Assembly: GCF_018603905.1 (NCBI RefSeq) | Contig: NZ_JAHFZZ010000001.1 | Location: forward strand, 372,001 to 436,000 | Source of the DNA: Nonomuraea sp. NEAU-A123 | Lineage (GTDB): Bacteria; Actinomycetota; Actinomycetes; Streptosporangiales; Streptosporangiaceae | DNA: 64,000 nt | Direction: 5' to 3' | Shown here: piece after piece, positions 33,282-40,978 of the stretch | Numbering within the stretch: position 1 is the stretch's first letter | Layout: each line of letters opens with the position of its first letter | Position numbers and translations under genes: made by a program | Notes under the pieces: model-generated | Databases searched by the model: none | The model's input: the letters and a program-made list of their open reading frames with translations, nothing else | Told to the model about the DNA's origin: nothing

Positions 33282-34910
33282 ATGCGCCGTCACTTCGTCA
33301 CCGCGATCGTCGTCGCCCACGACGGCGGGCGCTGGCTCGGGGAGACCCTGCAGGCGGTGCTGGGCCAGAGCCGCAGACCGGACCGTCTGGTCGGCGCCGA
33401 CAACGGCAGCAGGGACGGCTCGGCCGACGTGCTGGTCAAGGCGCTCGGCTCCGGCAACGTGCTGAAACTGCCCCGCTCCACCGGGTTCGGCGAGGCGGTC
33501 GCCGAGGTGCTCGGCAAGTTACCCGACGGCGGCCAGGACGAGTGGATCTGGCTGCTCCACGACGACTGCGCCCCCGATCGCCGCGCGCTCGAAATGCTGC
33601 TGCACGAGGCCCAGCACAGCCCCAAAGCGGCGGTACTCGGCCCGAAGCTCCGCGACTGGCTGGACCGCAGACGGCTGCTCGAGGTCGGCGTGACCGTCGA
33701 CCGCACCGGGCGCAGGGACACCGGCCTGGAGCCCCGGGAGTTCGACCAGGGACAGCACGACGGCACCCGCGAGGCGCTGTCGGTCTCCACGGCGGGCATG
33801 CTGATCCGCCGCGAGGTGTGGGACGAGGTCGGCGGCCTGGACCCGTTCTTCCCCCTCTTCCGCGACGACCTCGACCTCTGCTGGCGGGTGCGTAACGCCG
33901 GGCACCGGGTGCTGGTCGTCACCACGGCGGTCGCCTGGCACGCCGAGGCGGCGACCCGCAGGCGGCGGCCCATCACGGTCAGCGGCGACCATCCGCGCAG
34001 GCTCGACCGGCGTAACGCGATCTTCGTCGTCATGGCGAACCTGCCGTTCCGCGCGCTGCTGGGGGCGCTGATCCGGAACGTCTTCGGCTCGTTCCTCCGC
34101 ACGCTGCTCTATGCCGTCGGCAAGCAGCCCGCCAACGCGCTGGACGAGATGGTCGCGTTCGGCTCGATCCTGATCCACCCGATCCGGCTGCTCAAGGCCC
34201 GCCGCGTCCGCCGCCATGGTCGCAAAAAGGGATATATCAGGATTAAGCGGTTGCTGACGCCGCGAGGCGCGGCCTACCGGCGGCTGGTCGACATGGTCCA
34301 GAGCTTCCTCGCCGGAGAGGGACCCGTCGGCTCGGAAGCTGCTGGTCGCCGCCCCGGGCGACGCCGACGCGACCGTGGCCATCCAGGCGGTGACCGAGGA
34401 CGCCGCGTACGCGATGAAGGGCCGCGAGTCCATCGACGTCCCCGCCGGCAGCGTGGGCGCGCTCGACGTGACCACCGGCATCGGCGGGGAGGCGGCGGCG
34501 CTCGTGCTGACGTCGCCGACGCCCGTCGTGGCCGGCGTCGTCGTCACGGGCACGGGCGACAAACCGGATGTGGCGTTCACAGCCGGGACCCCGCCGCTCG
34601 ACCTGGGCAGTGCGGTGGCGGCCAACGGCGCGGGGTCCCGGCTGGTGCTCACGGCGCCGGGGGCGGCGGGCCGGGTCAGCGTGCAGATCGTGCCGGACCG
34701 CGGCCCTGCCGGGCAGCCGTTCGTGGTGGACGTGCCCGCCGGGCGGACCAGGAACGTGCCGCTCAAGGGCAAGGGGGAGTTCGGGGTGGTGGTCACTCCG
34801 GTATCGGGGGAGGTGTACGGGGGGCGGGTGACGGAGGAGCGGCTGAAGAGCGGACTGCTGATCACCGAGCAACCGTTGGCACCCGCCCGGACCTGGACTC
34901 TGCTCCCTAA
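33282..34910 (+). CDS. GT2 glycosyltransferase, truncated; C-terminal third is out-of-frame
   Basis: Residues 1 to about 345 are a bona fide GT2 domain (TAIVVAHDGGRWLGETLQAVL; WIWLLHDDCAPD with the DD motif; GMLIRREVWDEVGGLDPFF; LFRDDLDLCWRVRNAGHRV) plus one membrane-proximal segment. After about 34.32 kb the frame yields only Arg/Gly-rich nonsense, because the true coding sequence there is the DUF5719 fragment one frame over. Homologues in this whiB-linked position are usually much larger, with a multi-helix region after the GT domain (recalled, not computed). The start is ATG 33282 with AGGAG upstream. The enzyme part may still fold. Confidence 0.75.
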   Translation: MRRHFVTAIVVAHDGGRWLGETLQAVLGQSRRPDRLVGADNGSRDGSADVLVKALGSGNVLKLPRSTGFGEAVAEVLGKLPDGGQDEWIWLLHDDCAPDRRALEMLLHEAQHSPKAAVLGPKLRDWLDRRRLLEVGVTVDRTGRRDTGLEPREFDQGQHDGTREALSVSTAGMLIRREVWDEVGGLDPFFPLFRDDLDLCWRVRNAGHRVLVVTTAVAWHAEAATRRRRPITVSGDHPRRLDRRNAIFVVMANLPFRALLGALIRNVFGSFLRTLLYAVGKQPANALDEMVAFGSILIHPIRLLKARRVRRHGRKKGYIRIKRLLTPRGAAYRRLVDMVQSFLAGEGPVGSEAAGRRPGRRRRDRGHPGGDRGRRVRDEGPRVHRRPRRQRGRARRDHRHRRGGGGARADVADARRGRRRRHGHGRQTGCGVHSRDPAARPGQCGGGQRRGVPAGAHGAGGGGPGQRADRAGPRPCRAAVRGGRARRADQERAAQGQGGVRGGGHSGIGGGVRGAGDGGAAEERTADHRATVGTRPDLDSAP

Positions 34911-34947
34911 GCTGACGGACACATCGACCGTTGTGGTTCCCCGATAG
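34331..34947 (+). pseudogene. C-terminal remnant of a DUF5719-family protein
   Basis: A frame shifted relative to the upstream GT2 encodes about 200 residues (ARKLLVAAPGDADATVAIQAV ... DVPAGSVGALDV ... LLPKLTDTSTVVVPR). This matches my memory of the C-terminal half of DUF5719 proteins, normally about 450-500 residues, which follow the large GT2 gene near whiB. The N-terminal half and any normal start are missing. The only internal start is GTG 34375 without an SD. Codon use is normal and no stops occur, so the truncation looks recent or the frame may still be translated. Its last 41 bp overlap the antisense methyltransferase gene. Confidence 0.6.
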
Positions 34948-36082
34948 GAGTGCCGTCCAGGCATATCTGCTGGCCTTCAGGAGTGACCTTCATGCCGAAC
35001 CGGTCGCGGTCGGGCTCGCCCCAGCTCACCCAGCGGAAATAGGCGTCGGTGACCTCGTCCCACAGGGGCCGGTCGCCGACCTGGTAGACCTCGTACTCCT
35101 CGGTGTTCGGCCGCCACTCGGCCACGGCCCAGGAGTACGCGCTTGAGGGGTCGGACACCCACATCCGGTACATCTCCCCGTCCTCGTCCGGTTCCGCGCT
35201 GCCGTTCGAGGTCAGGCCGGTCAGCGTCGAGATGGCGAGGTCCGCCCCGGGCGGAGCGTAGGCGATCGTGCGGGGGTCGATGCGCGTGGTGAAGTGGTGC
35301 TTGTCCTCCGGGCCGCGCGCCGGGCGGTCCAGGACGGGACGCTGGGAGCGCATCATCATGTACGAGGCGAAGCCGGGGAAGAAGCCGTATGCGGTGCCGT
35401 CCGGCGCGACGACGAGCCGCAGGGCGTGGTTGTGGCCGAACCCGGGGCAGTAGGGCAGCACGATCTCCCCACCAGGGCGGCACTGCTCCACCCAGGCGTA
35501 TGGCACCGTGCGGATGCCACAGGTGACGTGAACCCGATCGAACGGTGCCCGCTCCGGGCAGCCGACCGCGCCGTCGCCGACGATCAGGTGCGGGTGCACG
35601 CCGGCCTCACTCAGGTTCTTGGCGGCCTGCTCCGCCACCACAGGATCGATGTCGATCGAGGTCACGTTCTCCTCGCCGACGAGATGGGACAGCAGAGCGG
35701 CGGTCCAGCCGGTGCCCGTGCCGATCTCCAGCACCCGGCGGCCTGGCACTGTGTCCAGGAGGTGGAGCAGGTAGGCGACGGTGCTCGGCGCTGAGGCCGA
35801 GGAGGAGTAGCCGCCTTCTATGGCTCTGAGGTCGGTGGCTCCATCGTCAAGCTGGGTGACGATGGAGTGAGGCGAGTAGACCGCCTCCCACCAGGCGTCC
35901 GGGTCGGCGTCGCGGTCGATGATGTACGCGCTGCCGGGGGTAGTCGGTACAGGGAGCCCGACCGTAGGGATGAACAGGTGACGGGGCACCGCGCGGATCG
36001 CCTCTTTGGCGCGTGGTCCGATGTCGTCGAACTCGTCGAGGTGCTCGATCAGGCGCTCGATCCCCTGCGCCGTGTCGTCCAC
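34907..36082 (-). CDS. PIMT-like O-methyltransferase of RiPP type (candidate imiditide enzyme)
   Basis: This 391-residue homologue of protein-L-isoaspartate O-methyltransferase has PRHLFIP at about 34-40, SSSASAPSTVAYLLHLLD at about 94-111, and SAM motif I VLEIGTGTGWTAALLSHL at about 117-134. Housekeeping PIMTs are about 200-230 residues; here about 170 extra C-terminal residues end with the Trp/Tyr-rich WDEVTDAYFRWVSWGEPDRDRFG and MKVTPEGQQICL. Such an extension marks methyltransferases that modify ribosomal peptides (lanthipeptide, lasso, graspetide and imiditide systems), where Asp methylation gives aspartimide or isoAsp. GTG 36082 overlaps the stop of a 49-codon peptide gene by one base, so the peptide is the likely substrate. 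Confidence 0.82.
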   Translation of the reverse strand: MDDTAQGIERLIEHLDEFDDIGPRAKEAIRAVPRHLFIPTVGLPVPTTPGSAYIIDRDADPDAWWEAVYSPHSIVTQLDDGATDLRAIEGGYSSSASAPSTVAYLLHLLDTVPGRRVLEIGTGTGWTAALLSHLVGEENVTSIDIDPVVAEQAAKNLSEAGVHPHLIVGDGAVGCPERAPFDRVHVTCGIRTVPYAWVEQCRPGGEIVLPYCPGFGHNHALRLVVAPDGTAYGFFPGFASYMMMRSQRPVLDRPARGPEDKHHFTTRIDPRTIAYAPPGADLAISTLTGLTSNGSAEPDEDGEMYRMWVSDPSSAYSWAVAEWRPNTEEYEVYQVGDRPLWDEVTDAYFRWVSWGEPDRDRFGMKVTPEGQQICLDGTPIGEPQRSMCPSA

Positions 36083-36231
36083 TACTTCTTGCCGCCCTTC
36101 TTCGGGTCGGCGCTGTGCGAGCCTTTGGGGGTGTGGTTGTGGTCCTCATTGGATCCGGATCCCCGGGCCGCGGCGGATTTCGGATCGAGGTCCTCGTCCT
36201 TCGGGCTGTCGGGCTTCTCGTGCCTGCCCAT
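36082..36231 (-). CDS. small charged peptide, candidate imiditide-type precursor
   Basis: This 49-residue hydrophilic peptide starts at ATG 36231 with GGAGAG seven bases upstream and ends in a TAG that overlaps the next gene's GTG. It is rich in Lys, Asp, Ser, Gly and His, with no hydrophobic segment or signal peptide and no Cys. Asp lies at 8, 12, 14, 16, 30 and 42. Asp16 and Asp42 precede Pro and so cannot close to a succinimide. Asp30 in SNEDHNHTPKGSH lies in the least repetitive segment and is the best guess for the modified residue. The tail DPKKGGKK is strongly basic. Assignment as precursor is inference from coupling to the methyltransferase. Confidence 0.72.
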   Translation of the reverse strand: MGRHEKPDSPKDEDLDPKSAAARGSGSNEDHNHTPKGSHSADPKKGGKK

Positions 36232-36338
36232 GGATGCTCTCCTTCGCATCGAATGAACACTCACGGTAACTGTATGGCTACTCTCTGCAACCAGGCAAGC
36301 GAGTGCCAAACTTTCGCCCGACAGGCCGATCTTCATGG

Positions 36339-36779
36339 TCAGCGGCGGTCGTCGTAGCCCGGATCGACGGTCTCCGGTGACAGCCCGAGGAGCGTGGCCA
36401 CCTGCTCGACCACCGTGTCGTGCACCAGCGCCCCCAGCGTGTCGCGGTCGCGGGCGCGGGCCTCGAGCGGTCGCCGGTAGACGACGACCGCGGCCGGGTC
36501 CTGGCCGCGCGCGACGTCGGCGCGTCCGAACGGGATCGGCTCGGAGCCGGTGCTGGGCCCGTCGCCGAGCTCACTCAGCGGCGGCACCTCCTCGACCGCG
36601 AACTCCACCGCCGCCAGTTGCTTGCCCCACTGCGGCCGGAGCCGGTCGACCGCGTCGAGCACCAGGTCGTCGAATCGTTCGCTGCGCGATCTGGCGATCG
36701 GCACGTGGGAAGGGGCGAGGGGGCCGCGCATGCCGCGACCGTGCCGGTCACGCCGTCTGGGGCCACGCCGTTGGTTCAC
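36339..36779 (-). CDS. metallopeptidase-family (zincin-like) protein with degenerate motif
   Basis: This roughly 146-residue protein corresponds in position and sequence style to M. tuberculosis Rv3259 (DUF1025/zincin-like family). It has the basic start RRGPRRRDRHGRGMRGPLAP, then ERFDDLVLDAVDRLRPQW, and a region that in related proteins carries HExxH but here reads ALVHDTVVEQVATLLG. The catalytic Glu and second His are absent, so protease activity is unlikely. GTG 36779 includes the conserved basic segment; ATG 36729-36731 would give 130 residues. It is divergent from the DUF3499 gene. Confidence 0.7.
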   Translation of the reverse strand: MNQRRGPRRRDRHGRGMRGPLAPSHVPIARSRSERFDDLVLDAVDRLRPQWGKQLAAVEFAVEEVPPLSELGDGPSTGSEPIPFGRADVARGQDPAAVVVYRRPLEARARDRDTLGALVHDTVVEQVATLLGLSPETVDPGYDDRR

Positions 36780-36914
36780 ACGGCAAGTGTACGGGGAGGA
36801 GGCTTCAGGGCATGTGGGGAGAAAGCCTGCGACAGGTGTCCGAATTGTGGCGACACGCTCGTTAAGAGCGCTCAGATAGTGGCGCCTCGCACTCTTACCA
36901 GATACGGTCCCTCC

Positions 36915-37283
36915 GTGAGCCCCGTCCGCCGCTGTTCCCGCACCGCTTGCAGCCAGCCTGCAGTCTTCACGCTCACGTACGTATACGCCGACTCGACCGC
37001 AGTTCTGGGCCCTCTGGCGACGTACGCCGAGCCACACTGTTACGACCTGTGCGCCGAACACGCCGAGCGGCTGACCGCTCCCCGCGGCTGGGAGGTGGTG
37101 CGGTTGCCCACGGACGGCACGTCACCCAGCTCAGACGACCTCGAGGCGCTCGCCAACGCCGTCAGGGAGGCCGCCAGGCCCGCGCCGTCCGGCGGGGGCG
37201 AACCGGTCGGCCAAGGGGTCGAAGTCGGGCGCAGGGGGCACCTGCGCGTTCTGCGGTCCGCCCAGCAACATCGCGACCGGTAG
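36915..37283 (+). CDS. DUF3499 family protein
   Basis: This 122-residue protein starts VSPVRRCSRTACSQPAVFTLTYVYADSTAVLGPL and has CX4C plus a HCYDLCAEHAERLTAPRGWEVVRL segment. Those Cys/His pairs suggest a zinc-binding ribbon. It matches the conserved actinobacterial DUF3499 protein (Rv3258c position) that always precedes the phosphomannomutase gene. Function is unknown. The C-terminus (GRRGHLRVLRSAQ) is basic. GTG 36915 is chosen; the open frame extends far upstream but only as antisense to the metallopeptidase gene. Confidence 0.85.
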   Translation: MSPVRRCSRTACSQPAVFTLTYVYADSTAVLGPLATYAEPHCYDLCAEHAERLTAPRGWEVVRLPTDGTSPSSDDLEALANAVREAARPAPSGGGEPVGQGVEVGRRGHLRVLRSAQQHRDR

Positions 37284-37336
37284 GCTCGTTCGTACACGTG
37301 ACGACCTACGTGACGACCTAAGGGCGGAGCTGGAGA

Positions 37337-38686
37337 GTGGGCGACCTCGCCAAGATCTTCAAGGCGTACGACGTTCGCGGCGTAGTGCCTGACGAGCTGG
37401 ACGAGCAGACCGCCGAGGCCGTGGGGGCGGCCTTCGTCGAGGTGACCGGGGCCCGGTCGGCCGTGGTCGCGCATGACATGCGGGAGTCCTCCGTGCCGCT
37501 GTCCGCCGCGTTCGTGCGCGGCGCGCGCTCGCGCGGCGCCGACGTGGTGCACGCCGGGCTGGGCTCCACCGATCTGCTCTACTACGCCAGCGGCAGCCTC
37601 GGGCTGCCCGGCGTGATGTTCACCGCCAGCCACAACCCGGCCCGCTACAACGGCATGAAGATGTGCCGCGCGGGCGCGGTGCCGATCGGCGGCGACAGCG
37701 GTCTCGCCGAGATCCGTGACCGCGCGGCCGAGCTGGTCGGCAGCACGGCCCCGCCGACCGGGTCGCTGATCGAGAAGGACCTGCTGCAGGGCTACGCCGA
37801 CCACCTGCGCGCGCTGGTCGACCTGTCGGGCATCCGGCCGTTGAAGGTCGTCGCCGACGCGGGCAACGGCATGGGCGGTCACACCGTCCCCCCTGTCTTC
37901 GCCGGCCTCCCGATCGAGCTGGTCCCGCTCTACTTCGAGCTCGACGGCTCCTTCCCCAACCACGAGGCCAACCCGCTGGAGCCCGCCAACCTGCGCGATC
38001 TGCAGCGCGTCGTCCGCGAGACGGGCGCCGACATCGGGCTGGCCTTCGACGGCGACGCCGACCGGTGCTGGGTGATCGACGAGCGCGGCGAGTCCGTCTC
38101 GCCGTCGGCCGTCACCGCGCTGGTGGCCGTACGCGAGCTGGGGAAATATCCGGGCGCGACGATCATCCACAACCTGATCACGTCGGCCGGAGTGCCGGAG
38201 ATCGTCCGCGAGCACGGCGGCGAGCCGGTGCGCACCCGCGTCGGCCACTCGTTCATCAAGGCCGAGATGGCCCGCACCGGCGCGGTGTTCGGCGGCGAGC
38301 ACTCGGCCCACTACTACTTCCGCGATTTCTGGTTCGCCGACTCCGGCATGCTCGCCGCGATGCACGTGCTGGCCGCCCTCGGCGAGCAGGACGGCCCGCT
38401 GTCGGAGCTGATCGGCGCCTACGCGCGCTACCACGCCTCGGGCGAGATCAACAGCACGGTCGATGACCAGGACGCGGCCCTGCGCCGCGTACACCAGGAG
38501 TTCGGCTCCAGGGGCACCGTCGACGAGCTCGACGGCCTCACCGTGACCGGCCCCGACTGGTGGTTCAACCTGCGCGCCTCCAACACCGAGCCGTTGCTGC
38601 GGCTCAACGCCGAGGCGGCTGACGAGAGCAAGATGACGGCGATACGGGACGAGGTCCTCGCCATGGTTAGAGGGGTGTCAGTGTGA
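37337..38686 (+). CDS. manB: phosphomannomutase / phosphoglucomutase
   Basis: This 449-residue alpha-D-phosphohexomutase interconverts mannose-6-P and mannose-1-P (and often the glucose forms), supplying Man-1-P to the guanylyltransferase at 20.3 kb. Seen: [13 protein letters not shown] at the N-terminus; the phosphoserine loop [14 protein letters not shown] with Ser98; the metal loop DGDADR at about 238; the sugar loop [10 protein letters not shown]; and the phosphate-binding [12 protein letters not shown] near the C-terminus. All key residues are present. Its stop overlaps the next GTG as GTGTGA, so it is coupled to the Trm112-like gene. Confidence 0.93.
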   Translation: MGDLAKIFKAYDVRGVVPDELDEQTAEAVGAAFVEVTGARSAVVAHDMRESSVPLSAAFVRGARSRGADVVHAGLGSTDLLYYASGSLGLPGVMFTASHNPARYNGMKMCRAGAVPIGGDSGLAEIRDRAAELVGSTAPPTGSLIEKDLLQGYADHLRALVDLSGIRPLKVVADAGNGMGGHTVPPVFAGLPIELVPLYFELDGSFPNHEANPLEPANLRDLQRVVRETGADIGLAFDGDADRCWVIDERGESVSPSAVTALVAVRELGKYPGATIIHNLITSAGVPEIVREHGGEPVRTRVGHSFIKAEMARTGAVFGGEHSAHYYFRDFWFADSGMLAAMHVLAALGEQDGPLSELIGAYARYHASGEINSTVDDQDAALRRVHQEFGSRGTVDELDGLTVTGPDWWFNLRASNTEPLLRLNAEAADESKMTAIRDEVLAMVRGVSV

Positions 38687-38850
38687 AGATCGACGACTGG
38701 CTGCTGGAGATCCTGGCCTGCCCGGCGTGCAAGTCACCGCTGCGCGCGGAGAGCGAGACCGAGGAGCTGGTCTGTACGGGTTGTGGCCTGATCTACCCGG
38801 TCAGGGATGACATTCCCGTCCTGCTCGTCGACGAGGCCAGGAAGCCGTGA
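38683..38850 (+). CDS. Trm112-like zinc-ribbon small protein
   Basis: This 55-residue protein has two zinc-ligand pairs (CPAC at 13-16 and CTGC at about 37-40) and ends with [15 protein letters not shown], the Trm112p/UPF0434 pattern. It is conserved between phosphomannomutase and SIS isomerase genes in actinobacteria. Trm112 proteins activate methyltransferases or act as small chaperones; the partner here is unknown. GTG 38683 overlaps the manB stop by 4 bp, and its TGA overlaps the next GTG (38847) by 4 bp, so the three genes are coupled. Confidence 0.9.
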   Translation: MKIDDWLLEILACPACKSPLRAESETEELVCTGCGLIYPVRDDIPVLLVDEARKP

Positions 38851-39953
38851 CCTGGGAGCCCGAGCGGCTCGATGACCAGGAGCATCTCACTGTGGGTGAT
38901 CCGGGCGGCATGCTGGTCGCGGTGGCGGCCTCGGCCGCCCAGGTACGCATCGCGCACCGGGCCGCGGTCGAGGCGGGCGTCGACCGGCTGACCTCTCGGA
39001 TCCGGCCGCGCGCGATCGTGGTCGTGGGCATGGGGGCCTCCGCCATCGCGGGCGACGTTCTCGCCGCGGTCTGCGGCAACGGCGCCCCGCTGCCCATCGT
39101 GACCCTGCGCTCCCACCAACTGCCCGGCTGGGTGGGCGCCACCGATCTGGTCATCGCGGTGTCGTGCTCGGGCCATACCGAGGAGACGCTGTCGGCGGCC
39201 CTGGAGGCCGTACGCCGCGGCTGCTCGCTGATCGCGGTCGGCAGTGCCGGCTCGCCCCTGGAGTCGATCGCCAGGCAGGCCTCCGCCGTCTACGTGACGG
39301 TGCCCGTGACCGGGCAGTCCCGCGCCAACGTCTGGCTGCTGACGATCCCGCTGATCGTGTCCGCCGCGGCGCTCGGCCTGATCAAGGCCGACGAGGAGCT
39401 GTACGAGCGGGTGGCCGCGACGCTGGAGGACATCGCGCACCGGTGCCGGCCCTCCAGTGAGTCGTTCGTCAACCCGGGCAAGACACTGGCCATGGAGCTG
39501 GCCGAGAGCCTGCCGATGATCTGGGGCTCGTCCTCCGTCACCGCGGCCGCCGGCTACCGGCTGGCCTGCCAGCTCAACGCGAACGCCAAATACCCGGCGA
39601 TCTTCGGCGAGCTGCCCGAGGTCGGCCACAACCAGGTGGCCGCCTTCGACGGGCCGCTGGCCAAGCGCGACATCTTCGCCGACGACGCCGGCCCCACTCT
39701 CAGGCTGGTGATGCTGCGCGACGTCGAAGAGGACCCGCGGGTGTCACGTCGCCGCGAGGCGTCCGTACGGCTGGCGCACGACCGCGACGTACCCGTCACC
39801 GAGCTGTCCGCCGAGGGCTCGCACCCGCTGGAGCGAGTCGCCTCGCTGATCGGTCTGGGCGACTATGCGACTACCTATCTGGCCCTCGGGTATGGCGTCG
39901 ATCCGACCCCTGTGTCGGCGATCACGGAGCTTAAGGCCAGAATTTCGCAATAG
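38847..39953 (+). CDS. SIS-domain phosphoglucose/phosphomannose isomerase-like protein
   Basis: This 368-residue protein has two SIS (sugar isomerase) domains. It has [17 protein letters not shown] at about 59-75, the phosphate-binding [13 protein letters not shown] at about 104-116, and the C-terminal PGI-like region [29 protein letters not shown] carrying the Glu and His of bifunctional PGI/PMI enzymes. It probably interconverts fructose-6-P with mannose-6-P and/or glucose-6-P, feeding ManB. In relatives a type I manA usually follows; here a CDF transporter does, so this enzyme may be the local source of mannose-6-P. Confidence 0.85.
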   Translation: MTWEPERLDDQEHLTVGDPGGMLVAVAASAAQVRIAHRAAVEAGVDRLTSRIRPRAIVVVGMGASAIAGDVLAAVCGNGAPLPIVTLRSHQLPGWVGATDLVIAVSCSGHTEETLSAALEAVRRGCSLIAVGSAGSPLESIARQASAVYVTVPVTGQSRANVWLLTIPLIVSAAALGLIKADEELYERVAATLEDIAHRCRPSSESFVNPGKTLAMELAESLPMIWGSSSVTAAAGYRLACQLNANAKYPAIFGELPEVGHNQVAAFDGPLAKRDIFADDAGPTLRLVMLRDVEEDPRVSRRREASVRLAHDRDVPVTELSAEGSHPLERVASLIGLGDYATTYLALGYGVDPTPVSAITELKARISQ

Positions 39954-40004
39954 GATCCCTTTTCGGGCCTTTGACTGCATGATCATGATGAGTGGAGTTT
40001 TCCG

Positions 40005-40931
40005 GTGAGCGCGAGTGGCGGTAACAAGGCGATCATTGCGGCGTTGACCGCCAATCTGGCGATCGCCGTGTCGAAGTTCGTGGCCGCCTTCTTCACCGGG
40101 TCGTCCTCGATGCTCGCCGAAGGCATCCACTCCGTCGCCGACTCGGGCAACCAGTTGCTGCTGCTGATCGGCGGCAAGCGGGCGCAGCGGGAGAGGGACA
40201 AGGCGCATCCGTTCGGCTACGGGCGCGAGCGCTATTTCTACGCGTTCGTGGTGGCCGTGGTGCTGTTCACGATCGGCGCGGCGTTCTCGCTGTACGAGGG
40301 CGTCACCAAGATCGTGACTCCGCACGACGTCGAGTCGCCGATCTGGGCGTTCGCGGTGCTGATCTTCGCGATCATCGCGGAGGGGTTCTCGTTCCGCACG
40401 GCGATTCTGGAGTCGAACCCGCTACGCGGCAAACAGTCGTGGGTCACGTTCATCCGCCGGTCCAAGTCGCCCGAACTTCCGGTCATCCTGCTGGAAGACC
40501 TCGGCGCGCTGCTCGGCCTGATCTTCGCGCTGTTCGGCGTGACGATGGCGGTCATCACGGGCGACGGCGTGTGGGACGGCATCGGCACGCTGATGATCGG
40601 CCTGCTGCTGGCCGTGATCGCGGTCGTGCTGGCCATCGAGACCAAGTCGCTGCTGGTGGGTGAGGGTGCCTCGCCCGAGATGGAGCAGCAGATCCGGAAG
40701 GCGCTGGAGAGCACGCCGGAGGTCGACCGGGTGATCCACATGCGTACGATGCACCTCGGGCCGGAGGAGCTGCTGGTGGCGGCCAAGATCGCGGTCTCGC
40801 ACGACGACTCGGCCTCCGAGGTCGCCAAGGGCATCGACGAGGCCGAGCGGCGGATCCGCGAGGCTGTACCGATCGCGCGGGTCATCTACCTGGAGCCGGA
40901 CCTGGACCGCTCGCACACGCCGACCGCCTGA
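40005..40931 (+). CDS. cation diffusion facilitator (CDF) transporter
   Basis: This 308-residue transporter has the CDF start ANLAIAVSKFVAAFFTGSSSMLAEGIHSVADSGNQ, in which His/Asp of HSVAD would bind metal in helix 2. About six membrane helices follow, then a cytoplasmic domain (about 205-300) with VIHMRTMHLGPEELLVAAKIAVSHD. It would export Zn2+, Mn2+ or Fe2+ against protons. Its family also occurs between manA and sahH in other actinobacteria. GTG 40005 has GGAG seven bases upstream. Its neighbour on the right converges. Confidence 0.9.
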   Translation: MSASGGNKAIIAALTANLAIAVSKFVAAFFTGSSSMLAEGIHSVADSGNQLLLLIGGKRAQRERDKAHPFGYGRERYFYAFVVAVVLFTIGAAFSLYEGVTKIVTPHDVESPIWAFAVLIFAIIAEGFSFRTAILESNPLRGKQSWVTFIRRSKSPELPVILLEDLGALLGLIFALFGVTMAVITGDGVWDGIGTLMIGLLLAVIAVVLAIETKSLLVGEGASPEMEQQIRKALESTPEVDRVIHMRTMHLGPEELLVAAKIAVSHDDSASEVAKGIDEAERRIREAVPIARVIYLEPDLDRSHTPTA

Positions 40932-40978
40932 GGGCCCTCTCCCGCAGGACGATCACCGGGCGCGCTCCTACGAAACTC

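Noticed and set aside
34907..36231. FxLD-type lanthipeptide system
   Set aside because: The small peptide has no FxLD motif, no Cys and no lanthionine synthetase neighbours, so the simpler two-gene imiditide-like reading fits better.
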